Assembly (NCBI GenBank): GCA_012799255.1
Contig: JAAZLQ010000288.1
Span: forward strand, 1-42,443
Length of the DNA: 42,443 nt
Source: Bacillota bacterium
GTDB lineage: Bacteria; Bacillota_G; Limnochordia; DTU010
Reading direction: 5' to 3'
The translations under genes and the position numbers were made by a program. Below, piece after piece: positions 8,751-16,783 of the stretch. Each line of letters opens with the position of its first letter. Positions within the stretch are counted from its first letter, which is position 1. Below the pieces are notes generated by a model, which was given only the letters and a program-made list of their open reading frames with translations, was not told where the DNA came from and searched no databases.

Positions 8751-9445
8751 CTACGATGATCAAGGCCACCAACTTAACCAAGGTATATCAGATGGGTGAA
8801 GAACAGGTCCATGCCCTACGAGGAGTCTCCTTTTCGGTGCAAAAAGACGAGTATATTTCGATCATGGGTCCATCTGGGTCGGGAAAGTCAACATTGCTCC
8901 ATATCTTGGGTTGTTTGGATCGTCCTACTTCGGGGCGTCTTAGTATTGAGAATACTAATGTGCTGGAGGCTACCGACAATCAGTTGGCAGAAATCCGCAA
9001 CCAAAAAATCGGCTTTGTCTTCCAGAGTTTTAATCTGATGACTAAGGCCACCGCACTAGAAAATGTGGAGTTGCCCTTGATCTACTCCGGTGTTCGGAAA
9101 AAGGAACGTCGGGAACGAGCCTTGGCAGTTTTGGAGCGGGTGGGGCTTTCTGATCGCATTCAACACCGTCCCACAGAGTTGTCTGGCGGTCAAAGGCAGC
9201 GGGTAGCGATTGCCAGAGCTATGGTTACTGAACCTGCCTTTATCCTGGCTGATGAGCCTACCGGCGCTTTAGATACCAAAACAAGTGCCCAGATCCTAGA
9301 GCTTTTTTCAGAGCTCAATCGGGAAGGTAATACGGTAGTGATTATTACCCATGATCCTACAGTTGCGGAAAAGACTAAGCGGATTATCCGACTCTTAGAT
9401 GGGCGGATTATAGAGGATTCTGCGGAAGGTGGGGTGGGTGCATGA
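8747..9445 (+). CDS. ABC transporter ATP-binding protein, MacB/LolD type
   Basis: Cytoplasmic ATPase of the exporter. In order the 232 residues show Walker A GPSGSGKST (about 43-51), the Q-loop FVFQSFNLM (about 93), the signature LSGGQRQRVAIARAM (about 145), Walker B FILADEPTGALD and the H-loop IITHDP. The sequence belongs to the MacB/FtsE-like group that works by mechanotransmission with an FtsX-type permease. In E. coli MacB the two domains are fused; here they are separate genes overlapping by ATGA, the usual arrangement in Gram-positive relatives. Confidence 0.94.
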   Translation: MTTMIKATNLTKVYQMGEEQVHALRGVSFSVQKDEYISIMGPSGSGKSTLLHILGCLDRPTSGRLSIENTNVLEATDNQLAEIRNQKIGFVFQSFNLMTKATALENVELPLIYSGVRKKERRERALAVLERVGLSDRIQHRPTELSGGQRQRVAIARAMVTEPAFILADEPTGALDTKTSAQILELFSELNREGNTVVIITHDPTVAEKTKRIIRLLDGRIIEDSAEGGVGA

Positions 9446-10656
9446 ATATCGGCGAAACAATTCGATCTGCGATTTGGAGCCTCCAAAGCAACAAATTGCG
9501 TTCTTTCCTCTCCATGCTGGGAATCATAATTGGTGTCGCGGCCGTTGTGGGCATCGTCTCCATCGGCCTGGGTGCTCAAGCCTCCGTCTTGGACATGGTC
9601 TCTGCCTTGGGATCGAACTTGGTTATGATTAGTCCCGCGCCAACCCTAGGGCGCAGTGGCAGTGTGAGCAGTGATGCGGTGGATGTTTTCACTGTTGAGT
9701 TAGCCAGCCGTATGCAAGAAACTGCACCAAGTATCAAGCTCGTTGTACCCCAAGTCCAAGGTAGTGGGCTCTTGCTCTATGAAGGTGCCAACCTCAGGAC
9801 CACACTGGTGGGGACCACTCCTGCCTATACCGAAGTGGTGAACTATGACGTTGAATCTGGTAGGTTCCTGCATGAACTGGATGTGGAACATCAAACGCCC
9901 ATAATTGTCTTGGGTTCCAGAGTAGCTGAGCGCTTGTTTGGAGAAGCGGATCCAGTGGGCAAGGCCTTAACCTATGTAATTGGCGACCGTCGTTACAACT
10001 TTACCGTAGTTGGAGTTATGTCCTCAAAGGGTCAAGTGCTGATGGGGAATTATGACAGCCAAGTGTATGTTCCCATTTCCTTAGCTATGGAGCGGATTTT
10101 GCGTACAGATACCGTTTCGGCCCTGATGGCACAAGCCACTTCTGCAGAAACAGCCAGTTTGGCAGTGGAGGAAGCTGAGTTTTTACTCTACTCCCGCCTA
10201 GGAACAACAGATGGCTTTAACATTACTAGTCAGGATGAAATGCTGGAAACCATGGGAGATGTGGCCTTTACCCTGCAACTGATGCTAGGAGCTATTGGCG
10301 GGATCTCGTTAGTAGTTGGAGGCATTGGGGTAATGAATATTATGTTGGTATCAGTGAGCGAACGGACCAGGGAGATTGGGACTCGTAAAGCACTTGGCGC
10401 GAAGCGGCGTGATCTTTTACTGCAGTTTATTGTGGAATCGCTCACCCTTAGTACCAGCGGGGGAGCCCTTGGTCTGGCAATTGGTGTGTTGGTTGCTCAA
10501 ACAGTAAGCAAGTTTGGCGGATGGCCTAGCAGTATTGAAGCGCCAGCCTTGGCTTTGGCCTTCACCTTCTCTGTCTTGGTGGGGTTAGTGGCTGGGGTGT
10601 ATCCAGCCATGCAAGCAGCCAAGTTGGATCCAGTGATCGCCCTTAGTTATGAATAA
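9442..10656 (+). CDS. ABC transporter permease, MacB/FtsX type
   Basis: Inner-membrane permease of 404 residues. One N-terminal helix (about residues 20-45, LRSFLSMLGIIIGVAAVVG) is followed by a large extracytoplasmic MacB core domain (about 50-275), then three C-terminal helices with the FtsX segment VGGIGVMNIMLVSVSERTRE near residue 295. Together with the adaptor and two TolC-like proteins it forms a tripartite exporter (macrolide, peptide, lipoprotein or siderophore export are all known for relatives). The cargo is unknown; no biosynthetic gene next to it gives a hint. Confidence 0.92.
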   Translation: MNIGETIRSAIWSLQSNKLRSFLSMLGIIIGVAAVVGIVSIGLGAQASVLDMVSALGSNLVMISPAPTLGRSGSVSSDAVDVFTVELASRMQETAPSIKLVVPQVQGSGLLLYEGANLRTTLVGTTPAYTEVVNYDVESGRFLHELDVEHQTPIIVLGSRVAERLFGEADPVGKALTYVIGDRRYNFTVVGVMSSKGQVLMGNYDSQVYVPISLAMERILRTDTVSALMAQATSAETASLAVEEAEFLLYSRLGTTDGFNITSQDEMLETMGDVAFTLQLMLGAIGGISLVVGGIGVMNIMLVSVSERTREIGTRKALGAKRRDLLLQFIVESLTLSTSGGALGLAIGVLVAQTVSKFGGWPSSIEAPALALAFTFSVLVGLVAGVYPAMQAAKLDPVIALSYE

Positions 10657-10683
10657 CACAGGTTGCAGAAATGGAGGATTGAC

Positions 10684-11355
10684 ATGGAAATTTACTTAGA
10701 TAGTGCGAACTTGGAGGAAATACGTTCCTTTTTGTGGTTTCCCCTCAAGGGAGTGACCACAAATCCCACCTTCGTAGCAAAAGCTGGTGTGCCCCTCTTT
10801 GATTTGATCGACGAAATTCTATCCCTCGGGATCCCCGAACTCCATTGCCAAGTCTTAGGCGAGTCTACCGGGCAGATCGTTCGAGAAGGTAAGATGCTTG
10901 CCGCCAGGGCTCCTGGCAAAGTGTTTCCGAAGATCCCGGTCTCGAAAGGTGGTATCGAAGCGATTCGTCTGCTTGCCCAAGAGGGGATCAAGACTACCGC
11001 AACGGCAGTTTACACAGTAACCCAGGGCTTAGTTGCTGCTAAGAGCGGTGCCAGTTTTATTGCCCCCTATGTGAATCGCCTCGATGCCATGGAACAATCT
11101 GGCGTAGAGATGGCTACCGAGTTAAGCATGGTGCTAGATCATTATGGTTTAGATTCGCAAGTGCTAGCGGCCAGTGTAAAGACTACCGAACAGCTCAAGG
11201 GATTAATGCTCGGTGGGGTTCACACTGCCACTATTGGAGGAGACCTGTTAGAACAGACAATTAGGCATCCCTTAACGGATGCTTCTATCAAACAGTTTGC
11301 AGACAACTGGCTTAGTGTTTTTCAGAGCGCGGAAGTTGATGCTAAGCTTCGTTGA
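10684..11355 (+). CDS. Fructose-6-phosphate aldolase / small transaldolase family
   Basis: Class I aldolase of the short transaldolase family (TIM barrel, Schiff base). MEIYLDSANLEEI, GVTTNPTFVAK and FPKIPVSKGG are present; Lys83 in the last motif is the Schiff-base lysine. The residue preceding Val57 is Gln56 (HCQVLG), which matches fructose-6-phosphate aldolase rather than the Glu typical of true transaldolases. That residue is known to tip the balance between the two activities, so aldolase activity is favoured. The 223 residues are the normal size. ATG at 10684 has GGAGG 6 bases upstream. It follows the exporter by 27 bases and could be cotranscribed, though its function fits the sugar genes around it. 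Confidence 0.85.
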   Translation: MEIYLDSANLEEIRSFLWFPLKGVTTNPTFVAKAGVPLFDLIDEILSLGIPELHCQVLGESTGQIVREGKMLAARAPGKVFPKIPVSKGGIEAIRLLAQEGIKTTATAVYTVTQGLVAAKSGASFIAPYVNRLDAMEQSGVEMATELSMVLDHYGLDSQVLAASVKTTEQLKGLMLGGVHTATIGGDLLEQTIRHPLTDASIKQFADNWLSVFQSAEVDAKLR

Positions 11356-11361
11356 TGAAAC

Positions 11362-11388
11362 AACCGCTAGGTCAAGCACCTAGCGGTT
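11362..11388. terminator. Shared hairpin between convergent genes
   Basis: A perfect 11-bp stem with a 5-base loop lies between the convergent aldolase and TIM-barrel genes and overlaps the latter's stop codon. U-tails are poor on both sides (GTTT on the minus strand), so efficiency is uncertain. Confidence 0.6.
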
Positions 11389-12219
11389 AATAAATTCCCT
11401 CACCACATCTTGGGCAGCTTTCTGTACCATATCGTCTATGGCAGTACCCACCACTAAGATGTGCACTCCAGTATTGGCAAAAGCCTTAAAGTTATCTAGG
11501 TTGATGCCCCCTTCCGCAAGTGTGGGTACCTGCACTGTCTCCACAAGGGCCTGGAGACGCTCTTTCACAATCGGATGTATTTCACCTGCTTGGGCGCCTT
11601 CATAGCTCATTCCGGTCATCAGGCCAATAAAGTCTACACCGATGCCTTCCATTGCTTTGGCAACTTGGGCCACTTCTTCCGGCGTTCTAGCAGGTATACC
11701 AAAGGTGTGGAGATCATCAGGATGGGCAATATAGGCATCTACTAAGAGCCCGTATTTGTGGGCCTTGTTCACTAGCTCCTCTAAGTCTTCTAAACTGGAC
11801 TTATGAGTATGGAGACCGTCCGCCCCTGCCCTGGACAAATCAAGAAATGCTTGTTCTGGTATTTCCATAGGTACAAGCTCATGGAAGCCACCCGGAACAC
11901 CCACCGTGATAAACACCTCGTTTCCAACCACACTACGCACTCCGCGAGTGACAGTCACCATATCTTCCATGGGTACTTCGTGGCGGATGGCTTCAGCATC
12001 ATGCATATTTGTTACGCCCCGGTATCCGCGGGCCAGCGCCACAGCTGGGTGGTTGGGCTCAATGAGCTTGATGCCCACATCCACGACCGCCTTAGCTATT
12101 CTAGCGTCATCGCCTGAGATACCTGTACTTAAAAGGGTAGTTCCACCGTGCTCCGCAATTGCTTTGAGTACCTTGGTCCGAGCTGTTTCCCGCTTCTTTT
12201 TCATATCAGATGAGATCAT
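11380..12219 (-). CDS. Phosphosugar-type TIM-barrel protein of unknown reaction
   Basis: A 279-residue (beta/alpha)8 protein that I cannot assign to a named enzyme. Alternating strands carry ITVGVPGG, DGLHTHKS, DFIGLMTGMS, PTLAEGGINLDN and HILVVGTAID. The last two resemble the phosphate-binding loops of ribulose-phosphate-binding barrels (HisA, NanE, KDPG aldolase-like families). The start ATG at 12219 is preceded by GGAGGG. It begins 2 bases after the stop of the EIIC-like gene, so the two are cotranscribed, and together they diverge from a LacI regulator. The likely job is to epimerise, cleave or decarboxylate a sugar phosphate linked to that membrane protein; this is inference. Confidence 0.6.
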   Translation of the reverse strand: MISSDMKKKRETARTKVLKAIAEHGGTTLLSTGISGDDARIAKAVVDVGIKLIEPNHPAVALARGYRGVTNMHDAEAIRHEVPMEDMVTVTRGVRSVVGNEVFITVGVPGGFHELVPMEIPEQAFLDLSRAGADGLHTHKSSLEDLEELVNKAHKYGLLVDAYIAHPDDLHTFGIPARTPEEVAQVAKAMEGIGVDFIGLMTGMSYEGAQAGEIHPIVKERLQALVETVQVPTLAEGGINLDNFKAFANTGVHILVVGTAIDDMVQKAAQDVVREFINR

Positions 12220-12221
12220 GT

Positions 12222-13793
12222 TTATCCCTCCCGTTTTTCTCGAGATTTAGCTAACCGATTGGCAAAAACAGTGAACAAAAAGGCGGAAGCCAGGCCAACA
12301 AGCATACTAATTGCAAAGCCGACTGCGTTGTTTGAGAGCGCCGGGGCGGTGAAGGACGGGACATAAGCTGTGCCTCGTACATTAAACAGACCAATTGCCA
12401 CTCCTGACAAACCGGCAGAAAGGACCGCACCCAAGAACACAATTCGATCTGAAAACATAAACGGGTAGGCAGCCTCTACAAAGGTTCCGAAGATCATGTT
12501 AATCGCAAAACCGGGGGCGGCAATGGCAGCTTCGCTTTTTTGCCTTGGATACAGGATGTTTGCCAAAGTGATTCCGGCAGAAACCATAACAAGCCCAGTC
12601 ATATCGACGGCCCCCAGGAAACTAACACCGGCGGTTTCCATCTCTAACAAGACGATGGGCAAGATAGCGGCGTGGTAGACGCCACCGATGATGGCAGGCC
12701 AGATCAAGAGTCCAGCGATGCCTCCGGCTAACACAGGGCTAAAGGCTACAGCGGACTCAATTACAGAACGGATTCCGTTACCAAGTACTAGGGCAATGGG
12801 GGAGATTAAGAAGTACACGAACAATCCGGCTAGCAAGCCTGACAGGCCACCGGCCACAATATTGGCGGTTGTTCCGGGAAAATTCCAGCCTAGCGCAAGC
12901 CGAATTAGGTAAATGGACAGGATACCAGCTAAAATACCACCAATAAGCCCGCCGATTAATCCTCCTTGTGCAGACAGCATACCTGCCACAACACCCGCAA
13001 CAATACCAACCTCATCAAGCCCGGAAACCTGCTTAGCTGCTAAGGCGGCCACGATCACAGGTAAACCTCCAATCAAAATATTGAAGGCATCACCTAAGGC
13101 TGAGAATGCTGGTACTTTGCTTAAGGCCAGGATCAGAGCAAGGGCAATAAAACCTGGTAAAGCAGCCATCATGATTCCTCTGAAACTGATTCTTCCCCAG
13201 ATATTGCCGGTCTGCTCCGTTGATGATGCAGCGGAACCGCCGATGGTTGGTTTATATTTCAGTCCCCAGTGTTTACTCAGGGCTTGAATAGCCGCAATAG
13301 CCCTGGTGCGGTTAGTTGTGCCAGTGGTACCAGAGGTGGAAATCACTTTACCGCCCAGAGATTGAACTGTGGCCATGGATGTTCCACCAGTGCCCACTAT
13401 AGGGATTTTTTTCGTAGCAGCTGCTTGAACTGCTAGCTGGTTAGTTTCTTTCGGATCAGAACTAACCAACACCAGGCCATCTATTTCATCCTGTTCGATC
13501 TGCTTAGCAATTAGTTCGTCTTGTTCCTTGGCGAGAGCATTTATATCTGCTAGGGTAGCTTGTTCAGAAACATCTATTTGCCCGCGGGAAGAGTTCCAAG
13601 TATACAGCCGGGCAGGCGTATTCTTATTTACCTTATCCATGGAGGCTTGCGCTCCAATAAACTGGATGGCCACAACCTCAATACCTGCTGCCTTGGCCTG
13701 AGTTTGGATCTCCCCTAACAACTTTAGTGGCTCTTTTCCACCTAGATTATAGAGATTACCGCCACTGCTCCCTAAAATAGCGATGCGTTTCAA
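12222..13793 (-). CDS. EIIC-like membrane protein with unknown N-terminal cytosolic domain
   Basis: The start is TTG at 13793, chosen because GGAGGG lies 6 bases upstream; an in-frame GTG at 13817 lacks a site. The 523 residues form two parts. Residues 1-175 look like a cytosolic alpha/beta domain (KRIAILGSSGG, DGLVLVSSDP, IPIVGTGGTSM, ISTSGTTGTT). Residues 207-515 form about ten membrane helices with the layout of glucose/sucrose-superfamily PTS EIIC (GGLIGGILAG, IIGGVYHAA, FVEAAYPF near the usual EIIC glutamate, GLFNVRGTAY). The protein has no cysteine at all, so it cannot carry an EIIB phosphocysteine, and no EIIA, EIIB or HPr gene is in the window. It may be a non-PTS carrier or sensor. 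EIIC similarity is moderately sure; function unknown. Confidence 0.65.
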   Translation of the reverse strand: MKRIAILGSSGGNLYNLGGKEPLKLLGEIQTQAKAAGIEVVAIQFIGAQASMDKVNKNTPARLYTWNSSRGQIDVSEQATLADINALAKEQDELIAKQIEQDEIDGLVLVSSDPKETNQLAVQAAATKKIPIVGTGGTSMATVQSLGGKVISTSGTTGTTNRTRAIAAIQALSKHWGLKYKPTIGGSAASSTEQTGNIWGRISFRGIMMAALPGFIALALILALSKVPAFSALGDAFNILIGGLPVIVAALAAKQVSGLDEVGIVAGVVAGMLSAQGGLIGGLIGGILAGILSIYLIRLALGWNFPGTTANIVAGGLSGLLAGLFVYFLISPIALVLGNGIRSVIESAVAFSPVLAGGIAGLLIWPAIIGGVYHAAILPIVLLEMETAGVSFLGAVDMTGLVMVSAGITLANILYPRQKSEAAIAAPGFAINMIFGTFVEAAYPFMFSDRIVFLGAVLSAGLSGVAIGLFNVRGTAYVPSFTAPALSNNAVGFAISMLVGLASAFLFTVFANRLAKSREKREG

Positions 13794-13870
13794 TACTATC
13801 CCTCCTCTGTGATCCACCTTCTATAGAAAAGATGCCCAGAAGTGGGGTAGTTATGCAATGTAATACTAAG

Positions 13871-13899
13871 TTGACGTGTGTGGGAAACAGTGGTACCAT
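13871..13899 (+). promoter_or_regulatory. Promoter for the lacI-type gene
   Basis: TTGACG (13871-13876) and TACCAT (13894-13899) are spaced by 17 bp and point towards the LacI-family regulator in the divergent intergenic region. Confidence 0.45.
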
Positions 13900-13952
13900 A
13901 ATATTGAATGAAATCGTTACCATTAAAAACGCTCATTTTCTGGGGGAAACAT

Positions 13953-13964
13953 GAAAACGTTTCC
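13953..13964. promoter_or_regulatory. LacI-type operator candidate
   Basis: GAAAACGTTTCC contains the perfect palindrome AAACGTTT (13955-13962) with the central CG typical of LacI-family operators. It sits just upstream of the favoured start of the regulator gene, suggesting autoregulation and control of the divergent pair. Confidence 0.45.
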
Positions 13965-14001
13965 TCCAACTGGTAGAATAGTTGAACAAAGGAAGATGTT
14001 C

Positions 14002-14982
14002 ATGGGAATCAAAAAAGTCGCGCGGCTAGCGGAGGTTTCGCCAACTACCGTTTCTCGAGTTCTAAACAATTCGGCAAATGTGAGCGATGCCACTAGAGAA
14101 AAGGTCTTGAGGGCAATTGAGGAAAGTGGCTATCGTCCCAACCAAATAGCACGTGGGCTAAGGCTAGGTCGTTTCCGTTCGGTTGGCTTAATTGTTCCAG
14201 ATATTAGCAACGCGTTCTTTGCTACAATTGCCCAAGCTATTGAAGACGAGCTTCAAAAAGCAAACTATAATCTCTTTCTCTGCAACACGCGGGAAGATGG
14301 CAGGGAGGAACGCAAGTATATTAAGGCTTTGTTGGACAAGTTTGTGGATGGTATCATCTTTGTCTCCGGTGGCTTTGATGAGAATCTGGACCTTTTTAAA
14401 GACGAGATTCCAGTTGTTGCAATTGACAGAAGACCGAATCTAGAAGGTGTTAATTTCATTACCAGTTGCAACTACGAAGGTGGTTACATGGCTACCAAGC
14501 ATCTCATTGCCAACGGGTGTCGTAGAATCATGATGATTCGAGATGAGAGGGATGTTGATCCCATGGTTGCTCGTTTTGAGGGCTATGCCCAGTGTCTCAG
14601 CGACTACAACATTGAGTTTGTTGAGGAGTTGGTGGTTCGCCTGCCAGTGGAACGCCAGGCGGTTAGAGAGTATCTACTTAAGTATGGTAATAAGTTGAAC
14701 TTTGACGGAATCTTTGCAGGAAATGATGTCCTAGCTATTGCAGCAGCTCAAACGCTGTTGAGGCTTGGTTACCAGATCCCAGAACAAGTCCAAGTAGTTG
14801 GTTTTGATAACATAACTGAGTCAGAGTATTATAACCCAGGGATCACAACTATCTCGCAGCAAACGGAAGAATTAGGTAGAAGGAGCGCCCAATTGCTGTT
14901 GGAACTGATCAAAGACCCCACACGGGGCCCTGTTACTGAAAAACTCCCAGTTTCTTTAGTGAAACGGGGATCCACGAAATAG
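14002..14982 (+). CDS. LacI-family transcriptional regulator
   Basis: DNA-binding repressor with a sugar-responsive domain, 326 residues from ATG 14002. The helix-turn-helix and hinge are KKVARLAEVSPTTVSRVLN at residues about 3-22. The periplasmic-binding-protein-like domain carries SVGLIVPDISNAFFATIAQ, GIFAGNDVLAIAA and VQVVGFDN. An in-frame ATG at 13951 would add 17 residues not found in the family and would put the LacI-type palindrome inside the coding region; AAGGA 8 bases before 14002 supports the shorter form. It probably controls the divergent EIIC-like/TIM-barrel pair and the epimerase and kinase genes downstream. The effector is unknown. Confidence 0.9.
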   Translation: MGIKKVARLAEVSPTTVSRVLNNSANVSDATREKVLRAIEESGYRPNQIARGLRLGRFRSVGLIVPDISNAFFATIAQAIEDELQKANYNLFLCNTREDGREERKYIKALLDKFVDGIIFVSGGFDENLDLFKDEIPVVAIDRRPNLEGVNFITSCNYEGGYMATKHLIANGCRRIMMIRDERDVDPMVARFEGYAQCLSDYNIEFVEELVVRLPVERQAVREYLLKYGNKLNFDGIFAGNDVLAIAAAQTLLRLGYQIPEQVQVVGFDNITESEYYNPGITTISQQTEELGRRSAQLLLELIKDPTRGPVTEKLPVSLVKRGSTK

Positions 14983-15016
14983 ATTAGTGGTGGAACAAGT
15001 TTCTTTAGTGGAATTG

Positions 15017-15099
15017 ATAACATTTTAAATGTGCAGACTTATATGTAGCACATTGTTATGGGTCTGTTGAGCGTGGGCTCAGTCTCATTAGATAGACTG
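15017..15099 (+). other. Three consecutive inverted repeats in the leader of the epimerase gene
   Basis: Within the 148-base gap before the epimerase: a bulged hairpin (ATAAC and AATGTGC arms at 15017-15034 with GCACATTGTTAT at 15048-15059), then TGAGC-4-GCTCA (15068-15081), then CAGTCT-8-AGACTG (15080-15099). The last two overlap by two bases and could be alternatives. No U-run follows, so they are not simple terminators. Confidence 0.4.
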
Positions 15100-15130
15100 T
15101 TAGCTCGTGGTACAAAGGAGGACTAGAATT

Positions 15131-15808
15131 TTGACAGATAAGAAGGTTTCTGTATCAGTAATGTGCATGGATTATGCCGACATGGGTAAGCAGTTTGCAC
15201 TCTTGAATGATTTTACCGATGCCTACCATTGGGATATGATGGATGGCAACTATGTGCCTAATCTGAGCTTGACTACTGACATGCTAGAAACATTGGCACA
15301 TGTAATTAAGAAACCAGTCCATACCCACTTGATGACTATGCGTCCCCAAGATTATGTGGAACGCTTGATTGATAATGGCGTGAGTGAAATCTCTTTCCAC
15401 GTTGATACGGTGACGAGGCAGATTTTTCGTCTGATGAACATACTGGACAAGGCCAATGTAGGGACGGGAATTGTGCTTAACCCCATGGACACGGTTGATT
15501 CGCTGGAGTACATCTTGGAACGTTTAGATTCGGTCACTGTGATGACTGTGGATCCTGGTTTTGCCGGACAACCCTTTATTCCTGAGATGCTGAGGAAAAT
15601 TTCTTTGCTGAAGGAACTAAAGATCAAAAAGGGCTACAAATATACAATCGAAGTGGACGGCGGTATCAATCAAAGTACCTTTGAGCGGTTGACTGAGGCA
15701 GGAGCAGAAAGGTTTGTCTTAGGAAGTACAGGGCTTTTTAATTTGGCGGACAACCTAGAAGAAGCCATTGCTAAAGCCCGCTCTTACATTCCGTTTAAGA
15801 ATGAATAA
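15131..15808 (+). CDS. alsE: D-allulose-6-phosphate 3-epimerase (AlsE-like)
   Basis: Ribulose-phosphate-3-epimerase fold, metal-dependent, likely interconverting allulose 6-phosphate and fructose 6-phosphate. Seen in order: YHWDMMDGNYVPN (metal-binding Asp near residue 38), VHTHLMTMRPQDYVERL, VMTVDPGFAGQPFIPEM (about residue 140) and IEVDGGINQSTFE. The MTVDPGFAGQPFIPEM stretch and the RPQDY segment resemble E. coli AlsE and SgcE more than pentose-phosphate Rpe. A TTG at 15131 is the start because AAGGAGG lies 9 bases upstream; GTG at 15107 overlaps that site. Length 225. It sits between the LacI regulator and an allose-kinase-like gene. Hexulose over pentulose preference is likely but not proven. 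Confidence 0.82.
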   Translation: MTDKKVSVSVMCMDYADMGKQFALLNDFTDAYHWDMMDGNYVPNLSLTTDMLETLAHVIKKPVHTHLMTMRPQDYVERLIDNGVSEISFHVDTVTRQIFRLMNILDKANVGTGIVLNPMDTVDSLEYILERLDSVTVMTVDPGFAGQPFIPEMLRKISLLKELKIKKGYKYTIEVDGGINQSTFERLTEAGAERFVLGSTGLFNLADNLEEAIAKARSYIPFKNE

Positions 15809-15817
15809 GTATCGGGT

Positions 15818-16726
15818 GTGATTAATAGAATGAACACTCTACAAAGTGTACTAGGAATTGATATTGGGGGCACCAACGTCCGTCTGGCCCATGTTGATCG
15901 AGAGCTGAGAGTTATTCGATCCAGAAAAGAGAAGGTGGAGGATGTAAGAGCGGATTTAGTGACGTTTTTGCTCGCCACCATTGAGGATTTTGTTTCTACA
16001 GCTGAGATTCCTATTGGTGCAGTTGCCATAGGTATACCAGGCATCATAAGTTCCGCAGGAAAGATTCTATCCATGCCCAACCTGGATCAAGGTTTGGTAG
16101 GACTAAACTTGAAAGAGGCTGTTCAAGCTCGCTTTGGTATCCCCACATTTGTGCATAAGGATGTGAACTTTATCCTCTACGGTGAGTATCGCACCCAGCG
16201 TACTACTCCTGAAGATAGTGTGATTGGCTTTTACATTGGCACCGGAGTGGGTTGTGCCACTGTGATTCAGGGGAGATTGCTAACCGGTGAACGGGGATTC
16301 GCTGGTGAACTGGGGCATACACCCCTCAGGGGCAAAGATGACCCTTGCAATTGCGGTAATAGTGGTTGCTTCGAACTCTATGCCTCAGGTCGCACGTTAG
16401 TGGATATTACTTCTCGAGCTGGAACGAACATCGAAGAAGTGTTCGTAAATCCACAGCACAGCGCAGAAGTTGACGAATGGTTAGCGAACTTGACCCTCGG
16501 TCTGGCCGGTGCCATCACCCTGATTGATCCTAAGATTGTGATCATTGGAGGCGGAGTCGCGGATATGCAAGGCTTCCCTCTAGCACGTTTAGAGGAGAAA
16601 CTAAGGGGGCGCTCACGGCATCCATTAGTTGCAGAAGATTTGATTATTAAACGTTCAACGGCAGGTCCCCTAGGAGGTTGCTTAGGTGCGGCCATGTACT
16701 GTTTCGATAATGTAGAAAACAATTAA
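15818..16726 (+). CDS. ROK-family sugar kinase, D-allose kinase-like
   Basis: ATP-dependent sugar kinase of the ROK family, about 302 residues. It has the ATP loop GIDIGGTNVRLAH, the catalytic region VHKDVNF, the H-x-CxCGxxGC zinc motif (ELGHTPLRG then CNCGNSGCFE) and VIIGGGVADMQGFP. The last segment aligns with the ILGGGVMDMPAFP region of E. coli AlsK. It starts 9 bases after the epimerase, so both are cotranscribed. GTG 15818 and ATG 15830 are both possible starts; neither has a good ribosome binding site, consistent with coupling to the gene upstream. Kinase plus AlsE-like epimerase fits allose catabolism; a generic glucokinase/fructokinase role remains possible. Confidence 0.82.
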   Translation: MINRMNTLQSVLGIDIGGTNVRLAHVDRELRVIRSRKEKVEDVRADLVTFLLATIEDFVSTAEIPIGAVAIGIPGIISSAGKILSMPNLDQGLVGLNLKEAVQARFGIPTFVHKDVNFILYGEYRTQRTTPEDSVIGFYIGTGVGCATVIQGRLLTGERGFAGELGHTPLRGKDDPCNCGNSGCFELYASGRTLVDITSRAGTNIEEVFVNPQHSAEVDEWLANLTLGLAGAITLIDPKIVIIGGGVADMQGFPLARLEEKLRGRSRHPLVAEDLIIKRSTAGPLGGCLGAAMYCFDNVENN

Positions 16727-16783
16727 AAACAAGCTTAGTAAATTGAAGCCCCATGATCGAGGTAAGGCGTGGGCGAGTGTAAT

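Noticed and set aside
13951..14001. Longer N-terminus of the LacI regulator from ATG 13951
   Set aside because: It adds residues absent from the family, has a poor start site and would bury an operator-like palindrome in coding sequence.
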